A stretch of 64,000 nucleotides of DNA from CAVVSD01 sp963837655 (GTDB lineage Bacteria > Actinomycetota > Thermoleophilia > Solirubrobacterales > Solirubrobacteraceae): NCBI GenBank assembly GCA_963837655.1, contig CAWIOK010000021.1, positions 558,001 through 622,000 of the forward strand, read 5' to 3'. A program made the translations under genes and the position numbers. Every line of letters starts with the position of its first letter. The stretch's first letter is position 1. Shown in pieces: positions 1 through 9,425 of this stretch. The notes under the pieces are model-generated. The model made no database searches. It saw only the letters and a program-made list of their open reading frames with translations, and was not told the origin of the DNA.

Positions 1-418
1 GGATCCACGCGACGGCCCCGTCGGTGCCGGCCGCGGCGGCGAACCCCGCGAGCGCGGCGAGCAGGACGTTGCGGATCAGCGTGCCGCGGCCGACGGCCGT
101 GCGGGTCAGCCCGCCGAAGCAGTTGCAGTCCGGCGCGGCGCCGCGCGAGAGCGTGACGGCGATGGCCCCGGTGAAGACGACGAGCGTGACGAATGCCGCG
201 ACCGCACCCCACCTCGCCGTCGCGGACGGCACGAGGGACACGGCGATGGCGAGCTCCAGGAGCGGCAGCGCGATGGCGCCGGGCGCGGCGGCGCGCTCGG
301 GCACGCCGAACTGGGCCAGCGTCTCGCGCGTCCCTGCGCAGTCCAGCAGCTTCGCGATCGCTGCGACGAGGAACACGCCGGCAAGCACGGTCGCGGACAA
401 CGAGGCGGCGAACGACAT
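1..418 (-). CDS. MauE/DoxX-like redox-associated membrane protein (partial, runs off left edge)
   Basis: Reading from an ATG at 416-418 gives at least 139 residues with no stop before the window edge, so the C-terminus is missing. The protein is almost entirely hydrophobic, with about four membrane segments. A C-N-C-F-G motif near residue 97 is typical of the MauE branch of the DoxX superfamily, whose members are thought to help disulfide or electron transfer outside the membrane. A strong ribosome site (GGAGGGAGG) lies just upstream at about 422-432. The usual thioredoxin-like partner would lie outside the window. Family call is good; the substrate is unknown. Confidence 0.75.
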   Translation of the reverse strand, partial: MSFAASLSATVLAGVFLVAAIAKLLDCAGTRETLAQFGVPERAAAPGAIALPLLELAIAVSLVPSATARWGAVAAFVTLVVFTGAIAVTLSRGAAPDCNCFGGLTRTAVGRGTLIRNVLLAALAGFAAAAGTDGAVAWI

Positions 419-480
419 CGCCCTCCCTCCGTGGATCGTGGGTGACGCCCCGACCCTCCCAGGAGACACCCGAGCCCGCC

Positions 481-497
481 TCAGGGAACGCCCCTGA
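481..497. terminator. Short stem-loop after the LuxR-type regulator
   Basis: Arms TCAGGG and CCCTGA enclose a five-base loop, just downstream of the stop of the regulator at 503. A short T run follows only in the + direction, so as a minus-strand terminator it is weak. Confidence 0.35.
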
Positions 498-502
498 AGT
501 TT

Positions 503-3316
503 TCAGCGATCGCCCAGCGCCGCAGCGACGCCCCGCCGCGCGCCGGGACCGGCGAGCCCGAGCTTCGCGTAGGCGCCGGAGAGGTGCGTCTCCACGGTCT
601 TCAGGCTCACGAAGAGCTCCTGCGCGACCTCGGCGTTCGAGCGGCCCTGCGCCACGAGCCGCGCCGCACGCAGCTCGCTGGCCGTGAGGGCGTCGGGGCC
701 GGTCCGGGCGATCCGCCGTGGCCGCGCCCCCGCCGCGCGCAGCTCGTCGGCCGCGCGGGCCACCAGCCGGTCGGCACCGCACGCGTGTGCGAGCTCGCGC
801 GCTGCCGCGAGGGGCTCGCGCGCGTCGGCGCGGCGTCCCGAGCGTCGCAGAGCCGCGCCGAGCTCGACGAGCGATCGCGCGTGCTCGAGCCGCGCCGGCG
901 TGCGCTCGAGGAGCGCCACGGACGCCTCGAGCGCCTCGATCCCCCCCGCGCCCGTCGCGAGCAGCCCGTGCGCGCGCAGCGCCACCCCGTGCGGGCGCGA
1001 CAGCCCGGACGCTGCGGCGAGGCGCAGCTCCTCGCCCGCCAGTGCCAGTGCCTCCTCGCGCCCGGACGCCGGGAGCGCCAGCGCGAGCGCAGAGCGCCAG
1101 GGCGAGTGCAGCGGCCCGCGGCCGAGCGCATCGTTCGTCGTCGCGTTCGCCCGCAGGTCGGCGACAGCGCCGGCGCGGTCGCCGCGCGCGAGCCGCACGC
1201 GACCTCGGGTCTCGAGCAGCATCGCGCCACCCCAGGTCGGTGCGAAGTCCGGGTCCATCGCGAACGACTCCACGATGTCGCCGAGGTCGTCGAGCGCCGT
1301 GCGCTCGACCAGCCCGTCGACGACGAACCAGACGCAGACCACGGTGTTGAGGGGCGCGCCCGCCTGGAGGCTGAGCTCGATGCTGGGCCGCGCTGCGGCC
1401 TCCGCCGAGACGAGCGCGCCCTCCCGTGCATCGAGCCATCCGCGGAGACCCTCGAGGACGAGCGCCCCGGCGACGGCACCGGCCTCGTGCGCGTGCGCGG
1501 TGACCGCGTCGACGACGGCGCGCGCGCGGGCGTCCTCGTCGAGCAGCGCGAGTGCCCAGACGTGCGCGGTCGCCCAGCTCCCGGCGCTGCGACCGTCCAG
1601 CGGGGTCCCGTCGTAGCGCTCGCGCTCGAGCACCGCCCGGACGCCGTCGAGATCCTCGCCGCGCGCGGCCTGCACCGTCGCGAGGAGGACCGCCAGCGCC
1701 CGTGCTCCCCAGCTCGTGCCGAGGGCGAGTGTGTGGAGCCGCTGCCGGTCGCGGTCGAAGTCGGCGACGCGCCGCGGGTCCTGGGCGCGCATCGTCGCCC
1801 GGAACAGCTCGAGGTCGAGCGCGAGGTCCGGATCGCGGTCGCCGAGCGCCGCCAGCGCCTGCGACGCCGTCGCGATCCCGTCCTGCCAGCGGCCGGCGGC
1901 GAACAGCAGCTCGGTGAGATCGCGTGCGATGTGGGCGCCGAGGCTCGGGTCGGTCGCGTCCGCGAGCGCGTCGCGGAGGTGGACGAGCGCGGCGGGATCG
2001 CGGGCGAGCACCTCCGCCCTGCCCAGCTCGTGGAGCAGCGCGGGCCTCGAGGGCATGGGTGCGGCCTCGTCCAGCGCGCGCCGCAGCAGCTGCACGGCGC
2101 TCTCCGGCGCCGCGCGGGCGACCGCATCGGCCGCGGCGCCTGCGAGCGTCGCCGCGACGCGTGGGGAACGTGCGGGGCGCGTCGCAGCGAGGTGCGCGGC
2201 GACGGCCTCCCGCGCCTGGCCGCTTTCTTCCAGTCGCGTCGCTGCGGCGGTGTGGGCGACGTCGCGCTCGACGACCGACAGCCCGTCGTACAGCGACCGG
2301 CGGACGAGCGGATGGACGAACGAGAACGGGTCCGCGCACGCGAGGACCTCGATGCGGGTCATGCGCTGGGCGAGGGCCGCCGCGGTCGCCTCGCCGACCC
2401 CCGCGATGACCGCGGCGTCGGCGAGGGCACCGCGGTCGAGGACTGCCATGGCGCGTGAGAGCGCGACCGCCGCCGGTCCCAGCCCGGCGACGCGGCGCAG
2501 GACGCGATCCCCGACGGCCGGGATCGCGGCGCGGCGCACCGCGTCGAGCGGGTCGCCGCCGTCCCCGGTGCGGGCGACGGTCCGCACCAGCTCGCCGAGC
2601 AGGAACGGATTGCCGCCGCTGGCGTCCGCGCACGCCGCGCAGAGCGCGTCCTCGGCGCCGGGCAGCGACGCGCGCACGATCGCCCCGACCGCCTCCGCAC
2701 GCAGCGGCGGGACCGCGAGGCGGACGGCCTCCGGCTGCGCGAGCAGCGCGTCGAGGGGTTCGGCCGGTAAACCGGGCTCGTCGGGGCGCAGCGCCACCAC
2801 GAGCGCGACGGGGACGTCGCCGATGCGCTGCGCGAGATAGGCGAGGGCACGCACGGACGACGGGTCGACCCAGTGCAGGTCGTCGACCACGAGCAGCACG
2901 GGCTCGCGCTGGGCGAGGTTGCTCGCGAGCCAGTAGATGCCGTGGAGCACGGCGAACCCGGCCTCCGGTCCCGCGGTCGTCGCGTCGTCGCCCGTGCCGG
3001 GCATCACCGCCCAGGCCGCGGGCGCGGCCGCGCCCGCGAGGAGCGACCCGCGCTCGTCGTCCGCCGCTCCGCGCAGCAGCGCCTCGAACAGCTGGCGGAT
3101 GCCGCCGAAGGCGAACCCGCGCTCGATCTCGCTCCCGCGCGCCGTGAGCACGCGCACCCCCGCGCGTCCCGCGCCGCGCGCCGCGGCGGCAAGCAGTGCG
3201 CTCTTGCCGCTGCCGGCCGTGCCCTCGACGACGACGAGGCGCCCTGCGCCGCCGGCCGCGGCCGCCACCGCCGCCGTGAGCTCCGCGAGCTGCGTGTCGC
3301 GCTCCAGCAGATCCAC
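503..3316 (-). CDS. Large ATP-binding LuxR-family (LAL) transcriptional regulator
   Basis: The 937-residue protein has the LAL layout. A Walker A motif GTAGSGKS lies at residues 32-39 and a Walker B-like segment VLLVVDDLHWVD near 140. A long alpha-helical, TPR-like middle follows, and a LuxR helix-turn-helix ends the protein at roughly 870-930 (TASELRAARLVAQGRSNAEV ... KTVETHLSGAYAKLGL). Such STAND ATPases activate catabolic or secondary-metabolism genes in response to a ligand. The start is GTG, nine bases after the stop of the amidohydrolase gene. It is therefore probably the last cistron of the allantoin operon and a good candidate for its regulator. The inducer cannot be read from sequence. 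Confidence 0.9.
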   Translation of the reverse strand: MDLLERDTQLAELTAAVAAAAGGAGRLVVVEGTAGSGKSALLAAAARGAGRAGVRVLTARGSEIERGFAFGGIRQLFEALLRGAADDERGSLLAGAAAPAAWAVMPGTGDDATTAGPEAGFAVLHGIYWLASNLAQREPVLLVVDDLHWVDPSSVRALAYLAQRIGDVPVALVVALRPDEPGLPAEPLDALLAQPEAVRLAVPPLRAEAVGAIVRASLPGAEDALCAACADASGGNPFLLGELVRTVARTGDGGDPLDAVRRAAIPAVGDRVLRRVAGLGPAAVALSRAMAVLDRGALADAAVIAGVGEATAAALAQRMTRIEVLACADPFSFVHPLVRRSLYDGLSVVERDVAHTAAATRLEESGQAREAVAAHLAATRPARSPRVAATLAGAAADAVARAAPESAVQLLRRALDEAAPMPSRPALLHELGRAEVLARDPAALVHLRDALADATDPSLGAHIARDLTELLFAAGRWQDGIATASQALAALGDRDPDLALDLELFRATMRAQDPRRVADFDRDRQRLHTLALGTSWGARALAVLLATVQAARGEDLDGVRAVLERERYDGTPLDGRSAGSWATAHVWALALLDEDARARAVVDAVTAHAHEAGAVAGALVLEGLRGWLDAREGALVSAEAAARPSIELSLQAGAPLNTVVCVWFVVDGLVERTALDDLGDIVESFAMDPDFAPTWGGAMLLETRGRVRLARGDRAGAVADLRANATTNDALGRGPLHSPWRSALALALPASGREEALALAGEELRLAAASGLSRPHGVALRAHGLLATGAGGIEALEASVALLERTPARLEHARSLVELGAALRRSGRRADAREPLAAARELAHACGADRLVARAADELRAAGARPRRIARTGPDALTASELRAARLVAQGRSNAEVAQELFVSLKTVETHLSGAYAKLGLAGPGARRGVAAALGDR

Positions 3317-3325
3317 GACGCCGCG

Positions 3326-4525
3326 CTACCGCCCGGCCAGCTCGGCGATCCCGTTCGCGAGCGCCGTCGCCGCCAGCACGAGGTCGGCGGGGTCGGTGTC
3401 CTCCGCCTCGGAGTGGCTGCGCCCGCCGATGGATGGGGCGAAGAGCATCCCGGCCGGGATCCGCCGCCCGACGATCATCCCGTCGTGGCCGGCTCCGCTC
3501 GGCATCCGGCGCGCGGCCCCGCCGGCCAGCTCGGCGCCGCGCTCGAGCGCGGCGATGACCGCAGCGTCCATCGCCAGGCCCTCCTCCCGGATGATCCAGG
3601 CGACCTCCACCCCGACACCCGCGGCTCCCGCGATCGGCGCCGCGAGCCCCTCGACGGCCTCGTCGAGCACGGCGAGGCGCGGCGCGGACAGGTCGCGGTA
3701 CTCGACGAGCATCTCGGCGAGCGCCGGCACGATGTTGCCCGCCCCGGGCTCGAACCGGATCGCGCCCACGTTGCAGACCGTGTCCGGTCCGCCGGCCGCG
3801 GCGACCGTGTCCATGAACGCCGTGCCGTAGCGCAGGGCCGCGGCACCGGCGTCGGCGCGCAGCGCGGTCGGCGTCGTGCCCGCGTGGTCGGCACGGCCCG
3901 TGAACGTCACCCGGAGACGGCGGATGCCGACGATGCCCGTGACCACGCCCAGCCGCGGCGGGCCGGCCTCGAGCACCGGGCCCTGCTCGATGTGCAGCTC
4001 GACGAACGCGACGTGACGGCGGGGATCGAGGCGCAGCTCCGGCCGTCCGGCCCAGCCGGTGGCCGCGAGCGCCTCGTCGAAGCGCCGCCCGTCCGCGCTC
4101 ACGAGCGCCGACCGCTCCTCCGCGCCGAGCTCGCCGCAGAACGCACGGCTGCCCAGCGTGCCGGTGAACGCGCCCTCCTCGTCGGCGAACGCGACCACGT
4201 CCACCCCGCCGCCCAGCACCCTCGCCGCCTCGAGCGCCGCGACGACCCCGAGCCCGCCGTCCAGCCGCCCGCCGCGCGGGACGGAGTCCACGTGCGACCC
4301 GGCCAGCACCGCTCGCGGCCCCGCGCAGCGCCCGAGCACGTTCCCGACGCCGTCGATCTCCGGCTCGAGCCCCGCGTCGGCCAGACGGCCGGCCAGCCAC
4401 TCGCGCGCACGCACGTCGTCCTCGGTGTAGGCCGGGCGGTGCACACCGCGGCCACAGCGCCCGATCGCGCTGAGCGCGTCGAGGTCGGCGAGCATCCGCT
4501 CGCCGTCGATGGCGATGGCGGTCAT
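3326..4525 (-). CDS. allC: M20-family allantoate amidohydrolase / N-carbamoyl-amino-acid hydrolase
   Basis: This 399-residue Zn-dependent M20/M28-type amidohydrolase keeps the expected metal ligands: His in SHVDSV (about 78), Asp in RLDGGLG (about 89), the Glu pair in ADEEGAF (116-117), His in ELHIEQG (about 178) and His in RSHSEAEDT near the C-terminus. Relatives hydrolyse allantoate, ureidoglycolate or N-carbamoyl amino acids and release ammonia. Its start overlaps the stop of the allantoinase gene by ATGA, which favours allantoate amidohydrolase over the other options. A cytosolic dimer is expected from the family. Confidence 0.8.
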   Translation of the reverse strand: MTAIAIDGERMLADLDALSAIGRCGRGVHRPAYTEDDVRAREWLAGRLADAGLEPEIDGVGNVLGRCAGPRAVLAGSHVDSVPRGGRLDGGLGVVAALEAARVLGGGVDVVAFADEEGAFTGTLGSRAFCGELGAEERSALVSADGRRFDEALAATGWAGRPELRLDPRRHVAFVELHIEQGPVLEAGPPRLGVVTGIVGIRRLRVTFTGRADHAGTTPTALRADAGAAALRYGTAFMDTVAAAGGPDTVCNVGAIRFEPGAGNIVPALAEMLVEYRDLSAPRLAVLDEAVEGLAAPIAGAAGVGVEVAWIIREEGLAMDAAVIAALERGAELAGGAARRMPSGAGHDGMIVGRRIPAGMLFAPSIGGRSHSEAEDTDPADLVLAATALANGIAELAGR

Positions 4526-5426
4526 CGGGCCGGGAACTCCCGGCGCCAGTGCTCGGCGATCTCACGGCCGGTCGCGAACCAGACGCCCTCGTGCGCGAGC
4601 GCGTGGTCGAGGAAGCGCGCGAGCCCGTGCGCGCGCCCGGGGCGCCCGACGGTGCGCTCGTGCAGCCCCACCGGCATGAGCCGCGCCCGTCGCGCCCCCT
4701 CCGCGTAGAGCTGGTCGAACGCATCGCACAGGTAGTCGCCGAAGTCCCGCCCGGTGACGAAGCCGCCCGTCGCGGAGCCGTAGCGCATGTCGTTCGTCTC
4801 GTAGGAGTAGGGGATGACGAGGTGATCGCGGCCGTCCACAGGAACCCAGTACGGCAGCTCGTCGTTGAGCGCGTCGCGGTCGTACAGGAAGCCGCCCTCC
4901 TCGACGACGAGCGCGCGGGTCCGCATCGACGGCCGGCCGGTCATCCACCCGACGGGCCGCTCGCCGGTGAGCCGCTCGATACCCGCCACCGCCTTGCGCA
5001 TGAGCTCGCGCTCGGTCGCCTCGTCGACCTCGCGGTAGTCGATCCAGCGGTAGCCGTGGGAGACGATCTCGTGGCCGGCCCGGGCGAAGGCGGTCGCGAC
5101 CTCCGGGTTGCGCTCGAGGGCCTGGACGACGCCGAACAGGCTGACCCTGATCCCGCGCTGCTCGAACATGTCCAGCAGGCGCCAGATCCCGACGCGGCTG
5201 CCGTACTCGTAGGCGGACTCCACGAGCGCGTTTCGCTCTCCGGGCAGTGGCGGGAACGGCGTGTCCGTCAGTGCGCCCTCCGAGGCGGCGTCGCCGTGGA
5301 GGATGTTGGACTCCGCGCCGGCCTCGTAGTTCACCGCGATCTGGATCGCGATGCGCGCGCCGCCCGGCCAGCGCGGATCGGGGGCGTCGTGCCCGTAGCC
5401 GACCATGTCGCGGGGGTAGTTCTCGC

Positions 5427-5430
<4 letters not shown>
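4522..5430 (-). CDS. puuE: PuuE-type allantoinase (polysaccharide deacetylase fold)
   Basis: The 302-residue protein has the NodB/polysaccharide-deacetylase fold of the PuuE allantoinases. It opens with YPRDMVGYG and has AIQIAVNYEAGAE, the GHEIVSHGYRWIDY segment, a GWMTGRPS motif and a conserved PYSYETNDMR region. These match cofactor-independent allantoinases, which open the allantoin ring to allantoate. The in-frame reading could be extended far upstream, but the ATG at 5428-5430 overlaps the stop of the dehydrogenase gene by ATGA and begins with the family N-terminus. It is co-transcribed with allC, which would act on its product. Confidence 0.85.
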
Positions 5431-6458
<1,028 letters not shown>

Positions 6459-6478
6459 GGGACCGGCGGCAAACTACC

Positions 6479-6697
6479 TCAGACGGTCTCGGCGTCCGCC
6501 GTCATGAGCGCGCGCAGCATGGCGAGGCGTACGCGGCGCTCGGCGGACGACGCCTCGAGCTCGGCGAGGCGGACCTGGTTGCGGCGTCGCAGCTCGGCGC
6601 CCCGGTCGGGATCCAGCGTGTCGTAGAGATCGCGCGGGCCGTCGTCCATGCCTCGATGATCGGACGCGGAGCGCCGGGCTTGAGTGTCATGCGACAC
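6479..6697 (-). CDS. Small hypothetical protein upstream of the dehydrogenase
   Basis: A 72-codon frame from GTG at 6697, or 56 codons from ATG at 6649, ends 20 bases before the dehydrogenase start. The product is charged and helical, rich in Arg, Glu and Ala (for example LRRRNQVRLAELEASSAERR), and has no recognised domain. Neither start has a convincing ribosome site. Its position suggests a leader cistron of the allantoin operon, but it may be non-coding. Confidence 0.4.
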   Translation of the reverse strand: MSHDTQARRSASDHRGMDDGPRDLYDTLDPDRGAELRRRNQVRLAELEASSAERRVRLAMLRALMTADAETV

Positions 6698-6723
6698 GGT
6701 CGCCGGGGGCGACCGAGACGGCC

Positions 6724-6789
6724 TCGCCCGGCACGGTGCAGAACCGCCTGAAGGGCGTCTTCGAGAAGGTCGGCGTGCGGGCGCGCCGC
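6724..6789 (+). pseudogene. Remnant of a LuxR/NarL-type helix-turn-helix
   Basis: One + frame encodes SPGTVQNRLKGVFEKVGVRA followed by RR. This closely resembles the recognition helix and following helix of LuxR-family regulators (consensus like SPRTVQNHLKSVFEKVGVRSRR). The preceding helix and the rest of a regulator are absent on both sides, so this looks like a decayed fragment. The match is from memory of the family pattern and spans only 22 codons. Confidence 0.4.
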
Positions 6790-6810
6790 GCCCCTCGGCG
6801 GCTCAGCGGG

Positions 6811-7224
6811 TCAGCGCGGCGGCCCGACGGCGTAGTCGTCGAAGTCGCGCCGCTGCACCTCCCAGTCGGTCGCGCCGCCGAGCTGAACCGTCACGTGGCA
6901 CATGGCGACGTCCGGCGTCGCCCCGTGCCAGTGCCACGTACCGCGGGGAATCGTCACCCAGTCCCCCATGACGAGCCGGCGTGCCCCGGACTCGAGCGCC
7001 AGGACGCCTTCTCCCTCCACGACGTGGAGGGTCTGGTCGAACGTGTGCGCGTGCGGCTTCGCCCGCGAGCCGGCGTCGAACCACACCGCCCAGATCATGC
7101 TCCCACCCGCCCCGTGCGGATCGTAGAGCTCGAGCTCGTGCACCACGCCGTCGAACCAGCTCGCCGTCGAAGGCACGCGGGCAGCGCGGAGGTCGTTGAC
7201 GATCGGCGGGAAGTCGAGCGGCAT
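6811..7224 (-). CDS. Single-domain cupin protein
   Basis: The 137-residue protein is one beta-barrel cupin. Motif 1 is KPHAHTFDQTLHVVEGEG, with the His, His and Glu metal ligands. Motif 2 is GDWVTIPRGTWHWHGATPD, with the last His. Small cupins of this kind serve as dioxygenases, isomerases or ligand sensors, so no reaction can be named. The ATG at 7222-7224 starts the compact domain. The gene is divergent from the CDP-alcohol phosphatidyltransferase, with a 130-base spacer holding two operator-like palindromes that may control both. Confidence 0.8.
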   Translation of the reverse strand: MPLDFPPIVNDLRAARVPSTASWFDGVVHELELYDPHGAGGSMIWAVWFDAGSRAKPHAHTFDQTLHVVEGEGVLALESGARRLVMGDWVTIPRGTWHWHGATPDVAMCHVTVQLGGATDWEVQRRDFDDYAVGPPR

Positions 7225-7294
7225 GGGCGGATCCTTCGTGTGTGATTGCCAACAGCGGTTGGCGATCGTAGGCCGCGCGCCCCCGTAACGCCTG

Positions 7295-7340
7295 TTGACC
7301 GACGGTCGACAAGTGCGATATCCTCCTGACCCTCGGTCAA
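7295..7340 (+). promoter_or_regulatory. Promoter with two TetR-like operator palindromes
   Basis: Two near-identical dyads, TTGACC-GAC-GGTCGA (7295-7309) and CTGACC-CTC-GGTCAA (7326-7340), have centres exactly 31 bp apart, about three helical turns. The first half-site doubles as a -35 box (TTGACC, 7295-7300). It is followed after 18 bases by TATCCT (7319-7324) as the -10, and the second dyad covers the start of the transcript. The layout fits repression by a TetR-family dimer pair. The start codon at 7355 has AAGGAG at 7342-7347. Confidence 0.6.
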
Positions 7341-7354
7341 CAAGGAGCCGCACC

Positions 7355-8128
7355 ATGGACACAGCCATCCGCCGTCGATCCCGCCCGCCGCGTCTGCGAC
7401 GGGGCGACCACGCCGCCGCGCCCGCGCAGGCCGGCGAGGCCGTCGCCGCGACCCGCGAGCCCAGCTTCCTGCTCGCCAGGCCGGAGAAGCGCGCGCTGCA
7501 GGCCATCGCCCGCCGGCTGCCGCACTGGGTGCTGCCCAACGACCTGACGGCGCTCGGCGTCGTCGCGTCCGTCGGCATCTGCGCCGCCTACGCTCTGTCG
7601 GGTCAGAGCAGCGTCTGGCTGTGGGCGGCGAGCGCGCTGCTCGTCCTGCACTGGCTGGGCGACTCGCTGGACGGGACGCTCGCGCGGGTCCGCGGGATCG
7701 GCCGACCGCGCTACGGCTACTACCTCGACCACCTCGTCGACGCGGTCGCCACCGCGATGATCGGCATCGGCCTGGGCCTCTCGCCCTACATGCTCCTGCC
7801 CGTCGGAGCCATCCTCGTCGTCGCCTACCTGGTGCTGTCCATCAACGTCTACCTCGAGAGCCAGGCGCTCGGGAGGTTCTCCATCGGCTACGGCAAGCTC
7901 GGCCCCACCGAGGCCCGCATCCTGCTCATCGCGCTGAACACCGCGATCGCCCTCGGGCTGAACCTGCAGACGACCATCGCGGGGCTCGGCATCCCCGTCC
8001 TCGACGTCGTCGGGATCGCCCTCGCCGTGGCCATGCTCGCGGCGCTCGCCGTCCGCGCCCGCGGGAACCTGCGCGCGCTCGCCGAGCTCGAGCCGGGGGC
8101 GTCGCGCCACGCTCGCCAGACTGTCTGA
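7355..8128 (+). CDS. CDP-alcohol phosphatidyltransferase family membrane protein
   Basis: The 257-residue integral membrane protein contains the family signature D-x2-D-G-x2-A-R-x8-G-x3-D-x3-D as DSLDGTLARVRGIG then YGYYLDHLVD, around residues 105-130, plus about six hydrophobic segments. The family joins an alcohol (glycerol-3-phosphate, inositol, choline and others) to CDP-diacylglycerol. The acceptor cannot be told from the motif. I chose ATG 7355, with AAGGAG eight bases upstream, over the earlier in-frame TTG that lies inside the operator. Regulation by the twin palindromes upstream is likely. Confidence 0.8.
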   Translation: MDTAIRRRSRPPRLRRGDHAAAPAQAGEAVAATREPSFLLARPEKRALQAIARRLPHWVLPNDLTALGVVASVGICAAYALSGQSSVWLWAASALLVLHWLGDSLDGTLARVRGIGRPRYGYYLDHLVDAVATAMIGIGLGLSPYMLLPVGAILVVAYLVLSINVYLESQALGRFSIGYGKLGPTEARILLIALNTAIALGLNLQTTIAGLGIPVLDVVGIALAVAMLAALAVRARGNLRALAELEPGASRHARQTV

Positions 8129-8183
8129 CAAAACGGGCCAGGGCCCCTACCATGGAGGCGAGAACCTTCAGGAGGGAGACCAG

Positions 8184-9425
8184 GTGACGATCGCCCCAGA
8201 CGTCAAGAGCCAGGACGTCACGACCGAGGAGCTGCTGGAGCGCGCCCGCGCCCTGCGGCCCATCTTCTCGGAGAAGATCGAGGAGACGGAGCGGCTCACC
8301 CACATCCCCGAGGACCTGCACGAGAAGCTCCAGGACGCGGGCTTCTACCAGCTGCTCACCCCCAAGCGCTACGGGGGCCACGAGGTCGATCTGCCGACCT
8401 ACGTGAAGATCTGGACCGAGATCGCCCGCGGCGACATGTCCGGCGCGTGGAACGCGTGCCTCGCCGCCAACCACGCTCTGCAGCTCGCGTCGTGGTTCCC
8501 GGAGCGGACGCAGGAGGAGATCTTCGGGACTCCGGGCGGCTTGAAGGCCGCCTCCGTGGCCGCGCCGCTGAGCAGCTTCGCGCGCAAGGTGGACGGCGGC
8601 TGGGAGCTCGACGGCAAGGTCTCCTACTGCTCCGGCATCCCCTACTCGACCCACTACATGGGCCAGGCGCTGACCGCGGCGGCCGAGCCCGGCGGCCCTC
8701 CCGGCCCGCCGATCCTGTTCTGGGCGCCGCGCGACACCTTCGAGATCCTCGACGACTGGGGCAAGCTCACCGGCCTCGTGGGCAGCGGGTCGAACTCGAT
8801 CGTCTTCGACAAGGCGTTCGTGCCCGATCACTACGTGCTCGAGGCGACGCACATGGCCGACGTCGACCCCGGTGAGGGGACGATCGGGTATCGCCTGCAC
8901 GGCAACCCGATGTACAACAGCCGCGGCCTCGGGTTCTTCACGATGACCGTCGGCGGCGTCATGGTCGGCGGCGCGTACGGCGCGCTCGACGAGTTCAAGC
9001 ACATTCTGCTGACCCGCGATCTGATCCGCCCGCCGTTCGGCGCGCGCGCCACAGACCCCGACCACCAGCGCTGGTACGGCGCCGCCCTGACGAACATCAC
9101 CGTCGCCGAAGGCGCGCTGCAGCACGCGGCGAACATGCAGATGGAGTTCTGCCGCGGCGTCGAGCACGGCCGCCAGTACACGTGGGGCGACGACCAGTTC
9201 GTCGGGACCGTCGCACGCGAGGCCTACTCACAGGCGTGGCAGGCGATGCAGGAGTGGATCTTCCGCTACTCAGGGTCGAGCGCCGCGACGAAGGGCGCCA
9301 AGATCGAGCGGACGCTGCGCGACATGGCCACCGGCTGGAGCCACTTCAACACGGCCAACACCGACTGGTCCCTCGGCGAGCTCGGGCGCTGGGAGCTCGG
9401 GCAGCCCCGGACGATGATCTTCTGA
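8184..9425 (+). CDS. Acyl-CoA dehydrogenase-fold flavin monooxygenase-like protein
   Basis: The 413-residue protein has the helical N-terminal and C-terminal domains of the acyl-CoA dehydrogenase fold. It best fits the HpaH/NcnH-like branch of flavin-dependent monooxygenases (LTPKRYGGHEVDLPTYVKIW near 55-75, SGAWNACLAANHALQLASWF near 90-110, and a GSGSNSIVFDKAFVPDHYV segment near 200). Such proteins hydroxylate aromatic or polyketide substrates with FADH2 supplied by a reductase. No reductase gene is adjacent. The start is GTG with AGGAGGGAGA upstream. Its last 80 bases overlap the 3' end of the xylulokinase gene on the other strand. Confidence 0.7.
   Translation: MTIAPDVKSQDVTTEELLERARALRPIFSEKIEETERLTHIPEDLHEKLQDAGFYQLLTPKRYGGHEVDLPTYVKIWTEIARGDMSGAWNACLAANHALQLASWFPERTQEEIFGTPGGLKAASVAAPLSSFARKVDGGWELDGKVSYCSGIPYSTHYMGQALTAAAEPGGPPGPPILFWAPRDTFEILDDWGKLTGLVGSGSNSIVFDKAFVPDHYVLEATHMADVDPGEGTIGYRLHGNPMYNSRGLGFFTMTVGGVMVGGAYGALDEFKHILLTRDLIRPPFGARATDPDHQRWYGAALTNITVAEGALQHAANMQMEFCRGVEHGRQYTWGDDQFVGTVAREAYSQAWQAMQEWIFRYSGSSAATKGAKIERTLRDMATGWSHFNTANTDWSLGELGRWELGQPRTMIF

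Noticed and set aside
24..497. 157-codon + strand frame at the left edge
   Set aside because: The opposite strand encodes a membrane protein with a MauE motif and a strong ribosome site.
2873..4708. 611-codon + strand frame opposite the LAL regulator and allC
   Set aside because: Composition is that of a shadow frame and no domain is recognisable; both opposite genes have clear motifs.
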